In this document: piece after piece, positions 7,617 through 16,201 of the stretch | Numbering within the stretch: position 1 is the stretch's first letter | How the letters are laid out: every line of letters starts with the position of its first letter | Assembly: GCA_017412605.1 (NCBI GenBank) | Contig: JAFPWY010000015.1 | Span: 62,001-126,000 of the forward strand | Origin: Fibrobacter sp. | GTDB taxonomy: Bacteria; Fibrobacterota; Fibrobacteria; Fibrobacterales; Fibrobacteraceae | Direction: 5' to 3' | Length of the DNA stretch: 64,000 nt | Position numbers and translations under genes: made by a program | The notes under the pieces: generated by a model | Seen by the model: only the letters and a program-made list of their open reading frames with translations | The model's database searches: none | What the model was told of the DNA's origin: nothing

Positions 7617-10130
7617 TTGATTGAGAGGATTTTTATTTTTTGTATGTTGGTGGTTGCCGCTGTTGCAGCCCAAGAAGGTGCGTCTGCAGCGGATTCGGCA
7701 GCCGTAGATTCAACGCGTGCTCAGGGAATTGTCTTTAATGGCGTGGTGCAGGATTCCTCTTTTGCTGCAGGCGAAAAACTGAATGTTGAAATTCTGGAAT
7801 CGGGCGAGGCTTTGCAGACAACGGTTGGAACGCCTTTCAGCGTTGTGCTCCCCGAAGACACGCTCTGGAACATTTGCGTTACCAATTCCGATACGGCGGG
7901 TGCCGAGAAGGAAAAGTGCTACGAGCTCGTGTACACGGGAAATGAAGGTAGCTTTTCGCAGGCGCTGGGTGAGGCTTTTGTAGAACCTGATGAAGGCATG
8001 GGGCCCGTGGCCCAAGGCGCAAATGATAGCGTGGCTGCGGCGCCCGAGGCTCGAGGCTCGAATGATAGCGCAGCCGTTCCTGCTGAAGCTAAAAAGCCCA
8101 AAGAAGATGTCGATGTGGATGCGCTTCTTGCGGGGGGTGACAACACGAAGGTCACCGAGCTCAAGAAGGTCGTGGTGCAGTTGCGTCGCCGTCCCAAACG
8201 CAAACCCGGTGAATCGGTTGTGTCGGCGAAGTCGATCAAGCGCATGCCGGGCCTTGCCGAAGCGGACGTCATCAAGAGCGTGCAGGCGCTCCCGGGCGTG
8301 GTCGCAAGTTCCGATTTTAGTTCCAAGATTTATGTGCGTGGCGGTGCTGCCGACCAGAATCTTTTCTTGTTCGACAATGCAGTGGTGTATTCCCCGGTGC
8401 ATTTCTTCGGCCTGTTCAGCACCTTCCTCGTTGAAGGCATTGATGAAGTGCAGTTCTACAAGAGCGGTTTCCCGGCGCAGTACGGTAACCGTTTGAGTTC
8501 CGTGCTCAAGATGGACGGCCGTGCGGGCGGGCAGGATACTGTCGAGGAATGGTTCAGCAAGTCGAGCATAAAGATTAGCACGTTTGCGGCTCAGGCACAC
8601 ACCGAAGGCCATAAAGGCCCTGCGCGTTGGGTGTTCGCCGGACGCACCACCTACATCGGCTACATGCTCGACCTCTGCAACGCCATCGGTATTTTGGACC
8701 TTGATCTGGATTACGAATTTACGGACTTGCAAGGCACGTTCATGTACAACTTTACCGATGATACTCGCCTAAAGTTCAGCTATTATGTGGGCAAGGATCG
8801 CCTGAGCTTTGACCCGCTTTACATGGACTGGGGCAATGTCGCTATCCCGTTGAATTTCTACCATCGCTTTAACGGGAACTGGGATTACAATATGACTCTC
8901 GCTTTCAGCGAGTTCTACCAGACCATGAAAATCAGCGACCTCATGTCTATCGAGATGTATCTCTACACCTTTGCCGGCAAGCAGTGGCTGAACTATCGTG
9001 GCATCGCGAACCACACGATTACTTTTGGCTACGAACTGGAATACGACTACGAACGTTACCAGGAAGCCATCGCCACGATAAGCATTACCGATATCCAGAA
9101 GCCGTTCCATCATGTTGCCTACTTGCAGGATGCCTGGAAGTTTGCGCCGGATTACCTGCTACAATATGGCATGCGCTTCAATTACCAGACAGCGGCGGAG
9201 CACTTTGGCGTGGAACCCCGTGCCTCCTTCACCGTCAACCTGGACGAGAACAAGACAGTTGAGCTGTATGGTGGCTATTACCTGCAATACATGAATTCCA
9301 TTGTCTATACCGACCAGGAAACGCTGAACGAATTCTATTACCCAGCGACGACCACCACCAAGGGCAAGCATGTCAAGCCGGCTTCTTCGTGGCTGTTTGC
9401 CGCGGAGTACAGCCAGCGCAACATCTTCGATGATTACGATGCGACGGTGGGTGTCTATTACAAGACACAGAACGACTTGAACACGTTCCAGGCGGTGCTC
9501 GACAGCAACGAGGAAACGGCTTCGGACGACTTTGTGATTGCGGATGGTTTCGGCACGGCAGAAGCTTATTCCTTTGGTTACGAACTTTCCCTGCGCAAGG
9601 ATCGGGGCTGGTGGTTTGGAGGAATCAACTGGAGCCAGAGCATTAGCGTTGCCCGCACCAATGACGGTACCAAGGCGTATTTCCCTAGCTGGCATCAGCC
9701 CTATGCGCTGAAGATGGATGCAGGCATCAACTGGAAGGGTGACGAGAACGCCCGCAGGAAACACAAAAAACCGGGTCGTTATTTCCGCTCGTCCATCATT
9801 CTCAAGTATTCCGCGGGTATGCCCATCAGCGAATATCTGGGCTACTACTATCCCGAAGAAATCGGGAGCCAGACTTATTCGGACGATATTACCGTCTTGC
9901 CGGGTAACCGCAATGCGGGTCGCCAGACGGACTACTTCCGCATCGATGTGAAACCGATCGATATTGGAAAAGAAGGCAAGTGGAACTTCAGCTGGACCAT
10001 CATCAACTTGACCGACCACGAGAACATGTTCTATACATTCTACGATACGAGCAAGAACCCTCCCGAGAAGACCTCTATTGCGCAGTTCCCCTATTTACCG
10101 ATAATGATTAGCTATGAATACTATTTCTAA
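7617..10130 (+). CDS. TonB-dependent outer-membrane receptor
   Basis: 837 residues. A signal peptide (~1-18) is followed by a beta-sandwich-like domain and an Ala/Ser/Glu-rich spacer (~20-175). The plug domain is at ~195-310 (MPGLAEADVIKSVQALPGVV, then SSKIYVRGGAADQN and GFPAQYGNRLSSVLKM). The rest is a beta-barrel with aromatic-rich strands ending SYEYYF, with the terminal Phe typical of outer-membrane barrels. I take the TTG at 7617 as start because AAGAAAGAGA precedes it and no in-frame ATG comes before the signal peptide core. It overlaps the following lipoprotein gene by 17 bases, a receptor-lipoprotein pairing as in Bacteroidota import systems. The ligand cannot be read from the sequence. 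Confidence 0.9.
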   Translation: MIERIFIFCMLVVAAVAAQEGASAADSAAVDSTRAQGIVFNGVVQDSSFAAGEKLNVEILESGEALQTTVGTPFSVVLPEDTLWNICVTNSDTAGAEKEKCYELVYTGNEGSFSQALGEAFVEPDEGMGPVAQGANDSVAAAPEARGSNDSAAVPAEAKKPKEDVDVDALLAGGDNTKVTELKKVVVQLRRRPKRKPGESVVSAKSIKRMPGLAEADVIKSVQALPGVVASSDFSSKIYVRGGAADQNLFLFDNAVVYSPVHFFGLFSTFLVEGIDEVQFYKSGFPAQYGNRLSSVLKMDGRAGGQDTVEEWFSKSSIKISTFAAQAHTEGHKGPARWVFAGRTTYIGYMLDLCNAIGILDLDLDYEFTDLQGTFMYNFTDDTRLKFSYYVGKDRLSFDPLYMDWGNVAIPLNFYHRFNGNWDYNMTLAFSEFYQTMKISDLMSIEMYLYTFAGKQWLNYRGIANHTITFGYELEYDYERYQEAIATISITDIQKPFHHVAYLQDAWKFAPDYLLQYGMRFNYQTAAEHFGVEPRASFTVNLDENKTVELYGGYYLQYMNSIVYTDQETLNEFYYPATTTTKGKHVKPASSWLFAAEYSQRNIFDDYDATVGVYYKTQNDLNTFQAVLDSNEETASDDFVIADGFGTAEAYSFGYELSLRKDRGWWFGGINWSQSISVARTNDGTKAYFPSWHQPYALKMDAGINWKGDENARRKHKKPGRYFRSSIILKYSAGMPISEYLGYYYPEEIGSQTYSDDITVLPGNRNAGRQTDYFRIDVKPIDIGKEGKWNFSWTIINLTDHENMFYTFYDTSKNPPEKTSIAQFPYLPIMISYEYYF

Positions 10131-11817
10131 AGTGATTAGATCCGCGCTTATTGTGTTTGCGTTCGTGCTGGCTTCTTGTGGTGATTTTCACGGGCCGTGG
10201 GATTACTATCCCGAAGAGCGGGATGTCTATCTGGGCGTCTATACTTATGGCTATGTCATGTCTGGAAGCGGCCCGCATATCTGCTTTTCGAAGGTGTACG
10301 AACTGGACGAAGTGATGGCAGAAGATTTTGCGTTCTACGACAGCGCCCATGTGACTGTGGAGGGACGCTTTGGCAGTACCTATCGTGATGAAGAAGTCGA
10401 TACGACCGTTGTCTTGTATGTGAGTTCCGACAATCCTAACTGCTTCGAAAACTCTAAATATCGCGGTATTGTGGGCGAGTCCTATACCATGGAAGCCGTC
10501 TTTAAATGGGACAGTTCGGGCCATACGGCGAGGTCCAAGTACAAGGCGGTAGCGACGATTCCTGATTCCGTGAGGGCGAAAGGTGTGAATGTGCCCAAGC
10601 AGGATGGAAGCTACAAGTGGATTGAATACAAGTCCGGTGAGACGGTCGAAGTGGAATTCCTTGAGTTCCCGATGGATATGGAATTCATAAAGTGTGCTAT
10701 GGATTACGACCATTCTGCGCGCGGCGTTATATCTGTGCTGAATTACGGCATAGACAATGGCGAATCTCAGGAGACAACCATCAATAAAATGTTCAAGGGC
10801 TTGACTGAAGAAGACTCAACGGGATATAGGGGCATCGCCATGCACGATCCGTTGGAGCGTTCGCAGACTTTGGGCTTCACGGTGAACAGCAGGGTGGGGA
10901 GCTACTATGCGCTTGACACGCTTTACCTGATGAACATGATGCTTCCTCTGGGATATATTTCGGTTGATTTCTATGCAACGGATGCTGCTTACATTGACTA
11001 TGAACAAAAGGTGAAAGAATCGGTTAGCGATTCCAGAGTTGTTCCAGAATCAAATATTGAAAAAGGAATGGGTGTCTTTTTTGGAATGGCGAAGTCGACT
11101 GTAAATTTGTATGTCAAGGGAGAAGGTGTTAGTCTCGGGCATATCGCTTGGAGAAATTGCCAAAATGAGGAAGGAGACAATTCTGATAGCTGGGATTCTA
11201 AGGGCTGCAGGCTTTTCCAGGATGTCGCGTGTTCGGGATGGGATCCGATCGATGAGAGCCTTTCCTATGATTGGGAAGCCTTAAACCAAAGAGCATATGA
11301 AAAATATAGGGATACGGTCGCTAACCGCAATCTAGAGACTTGCTATGCATCCAATGTGAAGGCGGCGATGATGCTCGATACCACGAAATGGTCGATTTTC
11401 TTGCCGGACTCCATTGACGCGGAAGATAAGGCCGAAGCTTATGGAGATGGGCTCAAGCGTTACTGTGTCGCTTCTAATTTCGAGAGCAATCACATTGCGG
11501 ATTGTGCGGAAATGTACGATCAGTGCATAGAAAGCCCTGAAAAGAACGATTGCAAGGAGTATTTGTGGATATGGTGTGCCGACCGGAATTGGGATACATC
11601 GAGATACCCGCAGTGCAAATCTGCACTTGTAAGCCGTTATTATATCGAAACGCCGAAATCAAGCATATTGCAGCGGGAAGTGGAATCTATTTGTAGTTAT
11701 TATTGGGAAGACGAGACGAACGACAAGAACAAGAAAAAGACAACCTATCATTGGAATGCTCGCTCTTGTAACAATTGGTGCAAGATAAATGACAAGGGGG
11801 CGGTGAAATGCCAGTGA
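10114..11817 (+). CDS. Lipoprotein partner of the TonB receptor (DUF4249-like N-terminus)
   Basis: 567 residues with a type II signal peptide and lipobox LASC (Cys22). Residues ~30-190 resemble DUF4249 lipoproteins, which sit next to TonB-dependent receptors: a polar beta domain with SYTMEAVFKWDSSG and ATIPDSV. From ~330 on it is unusually rich in Cys, Trp and Tyr (WRNCQNEEGD, CRLFQDVACSGWD, YLWIWCADRNW) with over a dozen Cys, suggesting several disulfides. The part after ~11,000 is visibly more A/T-rich than the receptor gene. Coupled to the receptor by overlap. Probably a surface or periplasmic lid or capture protein; the C-terminal domain is unrecognised. Confidence 0.75.
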   Translation: MNTISKVIRSALIVFAFVLASCGDFHGPWDYYPEERDVYLGVYTYGYVMSGSGPHICFSKVYELDEVMAEDFAFYDSAHVTVEGRFGSTYRDEEVDTTVVLYVSSDNPNCFENSKYRGIVGESYTMEAVFKWDSSGHTARSKYKAVATIPDSVRAKGVNVPKQDGSYKWIEYKSGETVEVEFLEFPMDMEFIKCAMDYDHSARGVISVLNYGIDNGESQETTINKMFKGLTEEDSTGYRGIAMHDPLERSQTLGFTVNSRVGSYYALDTLYLMNMMLPLGYISVDFYATDAAYIDYEQKVKESVSDSRVVPESNIEKGMGVFFGMAKSTVNLYVKGEGVSLGHIAWRNCQNEEGDNSDSWDSKGCRLFQDVACSGWDPIDESLSYDWEALNQRAYEKYRDTVANRNLETCYASNVKAAMMLDTTKWSIFLPDSIDAEDKAEAYGDGLKRYCVASNFESNHIADCAEMYDQCIESPEKNDCKEYLWIWCADRNWDTSRYPQCKSALVSRYYIETPKSSILQREVESICSYYWEDETNDKNKKKTTYHWNARSCNNWCKINDKGAVKCQ

Positions 11818-11856
11818 TAGCGGCAGTAGAAACTTTGAAAGACTTTGTATTTACGG

Positions 11857-11885
11857 TGACAAATGAGTTAGGCTTAGGTGTTTAG
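11857..11885 (+). promoter_or_regulatory. ECF-type promoter motif, copy 4 (TonB2 operon)
   Basis: TGACAA (11857-11862) and GGTGTTTAG (11877-11885), same spacing as the other copies. The next ATG, 11895, is nine bases after the motif. Confidence 0.6.
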
Positions 11886-11894
11886 AAGGTGATT

Positions 11895-12722
11895 ATGAAA
11901 ACAAGAGTATTATTGACTGTATTTTTCCTTTTGGCGGGTGCGGCCTTTGCGGATCGCAGCTCGGAAATTCAGGATCTCAAGCTCGAAAAAGAAAAGCTGA
12001 ATTCTGAAATCCAGAAGCTGAACCGGCAGATTGCCGCGACGGATTCGATGCTCAAGGCAGACGATTCCCGTTACAAGACGCTGCAGCAGCGTTACAAGGC
12101 CGATACGGAGCGCCGCCGTGCCGAAATCGACAGCCTGAACGCGAAAATCCGCAATGTCGCAGAACAGTTGCAAGACGAACGCGGCAAGCAGGCGCGCGCC
12201 AAGAACCGTAGCGAAAACGTCGCGGCAAAGCGCAAGGCATTGCGCTCGGCGCTTTCCGCCGTCTGCCGCCAGCTGGAATCCCAGGTGGCCCAGACGCTCC
12301 CTTGGGAACGCGACACGAGGCTCGACCGCGTGAAATCCCTGACCCGCGATATCGAGGGCGGGAATGCCAGCGAAGAAGAAGCGTTTTCTCGCCTCAAGTC
12401 GCTCATCGCCGAAGAGACTCGGTTCGGTGACGAGGTGGCGATCATCAACAGCCCGCTCACGCGCAAGAATGGCGAACTCATCAACGCCTCGATATTGCGC
12501 ATCGGGAACCAGTGGATGGTCTACAGTGACGACAATGGAACTGTTTTCGGTAGCCTTGTGCGCAAAATCGAGAACGGCAATATCGTTTACGAATGGAACG
12601 AAGATTTGAACTTGGAAGAACGTGCCGCTGTCAAGCTCGCGATTGATGTAAAGCAGGCGAAAAAGCCGCCACAGGTCGTGAAGTTGCCGGTGAGCCTCTC
12701 TGTTGTGGGAGGTGGGAAATGA
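11895..12722 (+). CDS. Periplasmic coiled-coil protein, DUF3450-like
   Basis: 275 residues: a signal peptide (~1-19, ending AAFA), a long coiled coil (~22-110, with heptads such as LKLEKEKLNSEIQKLNRQI), a helical middle, and a compact C-terminal domain (~180-250, GNQWMVYSDDNGTVFGSLVR). This matches DUF3450, the periplasmic protein encoded first in Vibrio-type TonB2 operons. The ATG at 11895 is preferred to the GTG at 11889, which would fall at the predicted transcription start. Its stop overlaps the next start (ATGA). Motif copy 4 lies immediately upstream. Probable role: working with the TtpC-like periplasmic domain in energising outer-membrane receptors. Confidence 0.75.
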   Translation: MKTRVLLTVFFLLAGAAFADRSSEIQDLKLEKEKLNSEIQKLNRQIAATDSMLKADDSRYKTLQQRYKADTERRRAEIDSLNAKIRNVAEQLQDERGKQARAKNRSENVAAKRKALRSALSAVCRQLESQVAQTLPWERDTRLDRVKSLTRDIEGGNASEEEAFSRLKSLIAEETRFGDEVAIINSPLTRKNGELINASILRIGNQWMVYSDDNGTVFGSLVRKIENGNIVYEWNEDLNLEERAAVKLAIDVKQAKKPPQVVKLPVSLSVVGGGK

Positions 12723-14326
12723 GAGATAAGAGACTAGAGGCTAGAGGCGAGAGAGTTAAAAAGTTAGCGAACTTGCCGAGTGGATTTAATTGCGGGCGCT
12801 TTGCCTGCACCGCTTTGGTTACATTGTTGTTGGCATCGTCGGCGTTTGCTTGGCCGTGGTCTTCTAAAGAGAAAAAGCCAACGGCCGAAGACCAGGAACG
12901 CATCAAGGATTCCCTGCAGCTCGAAGAAGTCCGCTCGTTGCAGCGCGAAGTCGAAACGCTCACGCGCATCCGTTTGCAGAAGGCCGACTCGCTCGAAAAA
13001 ATGGAAGCGGAACACTGGAAAAAGCGCTACGCTGAATCGCAACTGACCGAGGAACACCAGGCAGAAACGCGCGAACTCGATGGCCGCTATTCCAAGCTCT
13101 CGACGGACTTGGGTCGCGTCAACGAAGAAGTGATGGCGAGCAAGAACGTGACGGGCGAGGCCGAAGAAAATGCGAAGGCCGAAGAATCCGCCTACGATGC
13201 GCTGAACACGCAGGTGAAACTTTCCATTGACAAGACGCTCGGCGAAGTGACGGGCGACTATCCCGTGGGCATGAACGGACGCCTGCTGCGCTTGAAGCAG
13301 GCCGCCGCCGAAGCCGATGCGCAGACCCCGAACACGCTGGGTGCTGCTCGTGGCTACCTGACGGATTTGCTTTTGCGCCAGGAACTGACCTACACGCAGT
13401 CTTACGGCCGCGAGGTTTCGCAGGTGGGCAACCGCCCCGACGTGAACGTGAACCGCTTGCGTCTCGGTACGGTGTTCCTGGGCGAAGTCGCCGTGGACAA
13501 TGGCGAAGTGCAAGCATTGCTCCGCTCGGGTGCCTTGCAGGGCAAGGTGTTCGAATGGAATGCGAATCTTCCGCCCGAAATGGCCGCGAATGTGAAGCAG
13601 GCTGTGACGCTGGCTCCGGAACATACCATTGTGAATATTCCGCTAGATGTTTTGCAGAACAAGGCCATCAAGAATGCAATTACCGACACGAAGGAACTCA
13701 CCTGGAGTGAAGAACTTTACGCGTTCTTCAAGAAGGGTGGCATCGTGATGTATCCGCTCGCCCTTGTCGCAATCTTTGCTTTGCTGCTCTGCCTGGAACG
13801 CTTCCTCGTGCTTTCTTACCGCGGACATCTGAGCCGTCGTTTTATCAAGAAGCTGAACGGCATGGTGAAGGAATCCCGTTACGAGGATGCTGCAAACCTT
13901 TGCCTCAAAAAGGAAACGAGCCTTTCGATGGTGCTGTTTGCAGTACTCAACCGCGCCCGCGAAACCCGCGAGGATGCGGAACGCTCCCTGCAGGAAGCCT
14001 TGCTCCGCGAACAGCCGAAACTTGAACGCCGCATGGGGCTGCTTGCTGCCATGGGAACGATCGCTCCGCTGCTCGGTCTTTTGGGTACGGTGACGGGTAT
14101 TATCACTCTCTTCACCGTGATTACCGAAGTGGGCACGAATGACGCCCGCGTGCTGGCTGGCGGTATTTCCGAAGCCCTCGTGACTACGGAAACTGGCCTT
14201 GTCATCGCCATCCCCGTGATGATCCTGCACGGCCTGCTGAGCGAAAAGATTGAAAAAGTCACTAGCGAAATGTATGTGCAAAGTACAGCCCTTTTAAACC
14301 GCATTTTTGGAAAGGAGACCGTTTAA
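12719..14326 (+). CDS. ttpC: TtpC-like MotA/TolQ/ExbB proton-channel protein
   Basis: 535 residues. A signal sequence (core CTALVTLLLASSAFA) is followed by a periplasmic coiled-coil domain (~40-330), then an ExbB/TolQ module: a membrane helix at ~340-365 (GGIVMYPLALVAIFALLL), a cytoplasmic loop, and two helices (TIAPLLGLLGTVTGIITLF, then GLVIAIPVMILHGLLSE). Extra-long ExbB proteins of this layout are TtpC of TonB2 systems. The first ~11 codons, from the ATG that overlaps the previous stop, are written in the AGAGACTAGAGGC repeat found between genes here, so the true start may be the TTG at 12773. Second gene of the TonB operon. Confidence 0.85.
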   Translation: MRDKRLEARGERVKKLANLPSGFNCGRFACTALVTLLLASSAFAWPWSSKEKKPTAEDQERIKDSLQLEEVRSLQREVETLTRIRLQKADSLEKMEAEHWKKRYAESQLTEEHQAETRELDGRYSKLSTDLGRVNEEVMASKNVTGEAEENAKAEESAYDALNTQVKLSIDKTLGEVTGDYPVGMNGRLLRLKQAAAEADAQTPNTLGAARGYLTDLLLRQELTYTQSYGREVSQVGNRPDVNVNRLRLGTVFLGEVAVDNGEVQALLRSGALQGKVFEWNANLPPEMAANVKQAVTLAPEHTIVNIPLDVLQNKAIKNAITDTKELTWSEELYAFFKKGGIVMYPLALVAIFALLLCLERFLVLSYRGHLSRRFIKKLNGMVKESRYEDAANLCLKKETSLSMVLFAVLNRARETREDAERSLQEALLREQPKLERRMGLLAAMGTIAPLLGLLGTVTGIITLFTVITEVGTNDARVLAGGISEALVTTETGLVIAIPVMILHGLLSEKIEKVTSEMYVQSTALLNRIFGKETV

Positions 14327-14397
14327 GTTCCCTTGGCTTGCTGAATCAACTGAAGCGGTGGAAATGGAAAGAATTATAAGATCGCTGATAAGGCCCC

Positions 14398-14693
14398 TGA
14401 GCTTGCCGAAGGGCCGAAGTGACAGAAAGGAAAAACAATGAGTAGCTACATGTACATACTAAAGTGTTCTGACGGCTCTTACTACACAGGTAGTACAAGA
14501 GACTTGGAAAAGCGTGTTATGGAACATAACATGGGCATGGGAGCAAATTATACTCGAAAGCATCTTCCTGTAGAACTTGTTTATTTTGAGGAGTTTCAAA
14601 GGGTTGATGACGCTTATGCGAGGGAAAAGCAAGTGCAAGGTTGGACTCGCTCTAAAAAAGAGGCTTTGATCAAGGGTCAGTTCGGCAAGCTCA
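14398..14693. repeat. 13-bp inverted repeat enclosing the GIY-YIG gene
   Basis: TGAGCTTGCCGAA at 14398-14410 and its exact reverse complement TTCGGCAAGCTCA at 14681-14693. The right arm lies inside the 3' end of the nuclease gene. Weaker matching continues outward on both sides. Confidence 0.8.
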
Positions 14694-14746
14694 CTGACCT
14701 TTCAAAAAGCACTTTGGCTAAACATTCTGCTGTGGGAAAAAATTGA
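14438..14746 (+). CDS. GIY-YIG nuclease, small stand-alone type
   Basis: 102 residues of the UPF0213/YhbQ-like GIY-YIG family: MYILKCSDGSYYTGSTRDLEKR carries the GIY and YIG equivalents plus the Arg, and YAREKQVQGW supplies the catalytic Glu. It breaks an otherwise tight ttpC-exbB-exbD-tonB operon, uses A/T-rich codons (ATA, ACA, AGA) unlike both neighbours, and is bounded by a 13-bp inverted repeat, so it looks like an inserted unit. Its stop overlaps the TTG start of exbB. The last residues (KGQFGKLTDLSKS) are encoded by the palindrome arm. A good SD (AGAAAGGAAAAAC) precedes the ATG. Likely DNA endonuclease; target unknown. Confidence 0.85.
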   Translation: MSSYMYILKCSDGSYYTGSTRDLEKRVMEHNMGMGANYTRKHLPVELVYFEEFQRVDDAYAREKQVQGWTRSKKEALIKGQFGKLTDLSKSTLAKHSAVGKN

Positions 14747-15426
14747 ACAACTCCTTCTACATATTCATCGAATCGTTGAAGAACACGTACGAAGCGGGCG
14801 GCGTGGTGATGCTCCCTATTCTCCTGGCGGGTGTCGTTGGCTTCTACTTCTTGTTCTCCGGTTGGTTCCGAATCGGTAGCGATTTCTTCCGCAAGGATAT
14901 CCACAGGGTCATCAAGCGCATGCGACTTGACTTGAATGGTGGTATCGAGGAATACGAGAAGAACGGCGAGCCGCCGAGTGTCGAGAAGGCCCTGCGCAGG
15001 CTCCGCAAACGTGGCGGGCTCCTCGGTAGGGAACTGTGCTATGCGATCGAGGTGGCGAAAGATAATCCGGAAGGCTTCCGTGACTATATGCAAGTGCGCC
15101 TCGCCAAGACGGTGCGCTACATGGAGCAAGGAAACCATGTTGTTTCCGTGATGGCGTCTGCCGCTCCGCTGCTTGGCTTGCTCGGCACGGTGACTGGCAT
15201 GGTGTCGACCTTCGAAGTGATTACATTGTATGGCAACCAGAACCCGGTGCTTATGGCCGATGGCATCTCCGAAGCGTTGATTTCGACGCAGAGCGGGCTT
15301 TTGGTGGCCTTCCCGTTGACTCTTTTGAAACAGCGACTGGACGAACGTGTTGAAATTTTGCGCCAGAAAATGGAACTCGGCGCGACGGTGATAGAAAACT
15401 ATTTTGTGGAGAAGAAGGATCGCTAA
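14743..15426 (+). CDS. exbB: ExbB/TolQ proton-channel protein
   Basis: 227 residues with the three-helix ExbB layout: helix 1 at ~22-42 (VVMLPILLAGVVGFYFLFSG), a cytoplasmic domain (KALRRLRKRGG), then ASAAPLLGLLGTVTGMVSTF and SGLLVAFPLTLLKQRLDE. It would form the inner-membrane proton channel with ExbD and drive TonB. The start appears to be TTG at 14743, which overlaps the GIY-YIG stop (TTGA); no ATG fits before helix 1. That start arrangement depends on the inserted gene. Third operon component in the Vibrio TonB2 order. Confidence 0.9.
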   Translation: MNNSFYIFIESLKNTYEAGGVVMLPILLAGVVGFYFLFSGWFRIGSDFFRKDIHRVIKRMRLDLNGGIEEYEKNGEPPSVEKALRRLRKRGGLLGRELCYAIEVAKDNPEGFRDYMQVRLAKTVRYMEQGNHVVSVMASAAPLLGLLGTVTGMVSTFEVITLYGNQNPVLMADGISEALISTQSGLLVAFPLTLLKQRLDERVEILRQKMELGATVIENYFVEKKDR

Positions 15427-15429
15427 CGT

Positions 15430-15465
15430 GTCATTGCGAGGCCCTTAGGGCCGTGGCAATCCAAG
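15430..15465. repeat. Dispersed GTCATTGCGAGG...GGCAATCC repeat
   Basis: Begins gtcattgcgaggccctta and ends gccgtggcaatccaagg. It fills the exbB-exbD gap and may even provide the SD (AAGGA) of exbD. Related copies are near 3086 (reverse orientation) and 16103. Confidence 0.65.
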
Positions 15466-15466
15466 G

Positions 15467-15883
15467 ATGAAGGTTTGTATGGAATTCAATTTGCCGAGAA
15501 GAAAACAGAAGGATATGGGCATCGAGATGGGCCCGCTGATGGACATCGTGTTCATCTTGCTCATCTTTTTCGTGGTGACGTCCTCGTTTACCCGCGAGAC
15601 CGGTGTCGATGTGACCAAGCCGCAGGCGCAGTCCGCTAGCCAACTCGAAAAGGAGAACCTGCTCATCGCCATCACGCGCGAGGGCACAATCCACATGAAC
15701 GAGCGCCAGGTGGATCTTGCGAGCTTGCAGGATATCTTGAAACAATCGCTCGCGAAGGCTCCGGATCGCGAAGCCGTGGTGATTGCCGACAAGGGGTCCG
15801 AAACGGGCGTGCTCGTGCAGGTGATTGATATGTGTAATTTGGCTGGAGTGAAGAAAGTGTCGATCGCGGCGCAGGCGGAGTAG
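15467..15883 (+). CDS. exbD: ExbD/TolR biopolymer transport protein
   Basis: 138 residues. A basic N-terminus is followed by MGPLMDIVFILLIFFVVTSSF, the single ExbD helix with the essential Asp in PLMDIVF, and then a periplasmic TolR-like domain ending KKVSIAAQAE. It pairs with ExbB in the proton channel. Two ATGs are possible, 15467 and 15479 (MEFNLPRRKQ); the second gives the usual N-terminal length, and both have purine-rich sequence upstream. Confidence 0.9.
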   Translation: MKVCMEFNLPRRKQKDMGIEMGPLMDIVFILLIFFVVTSSFTRETGVDVTKPQAQSASQLEKENLLIAITREGTIHMNERQVDLASLQDILKQSLAKAPDREAVVIADKGSETGVLVQVIDMCNLAGVKKVSIAAQAE

Positions 15884-16195
15884 TAGGGGATAGGATCTAG
15901 AGGCTAGGATCTAGGGATTAGAATCATAGAGGCTATGAGGTAGCAAGAAGTAGGAAATAGGCAGTAGACAGTAGGAAGTGATTGGTGGTTAGGAAAAGAC
16001 GAATGACGATAGACGAAAGAGGAAAAAGGTTGTCATTCGCAGGCGCATGACTCGTCGGCTCAGCCATGCCGAAACGCAAGCGTTTTGGCGTGGCATTCGC
16101 CTTGGTTGTCATTGCGAAGGGCGAAGCCCTGAAGCAATCTCAGCCAGAAATCTGACCCCTCACTGCTCATCGCTCACTGCTCAAAGCTAATTGGT
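15884..16195. repeat. Repeat-filled gap inside the TonB operon
   Basis: The 318-base exbD-tonB gap holds no gene. It contains GGATCTAGAGGCTAGGATCTAG 7-mers (about 15888-15918), AGGYAGT units (15949-15977), GACGAAAGA units, a ggttgtcattgcgaagggcg repeat (about 16103-16140) and TGCTCAYCGCTCAC 7-mers (16160-16187). Confidence 0.75.
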
Positions 16196-16201
16196 AACGT
16201 A

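Noticed and set aside
14438-14746. GIY-YIG gene as a homing endonuclease in an intron
   Set aside because: It lies between two intact genes, not inside one, and no intron structure is seen.
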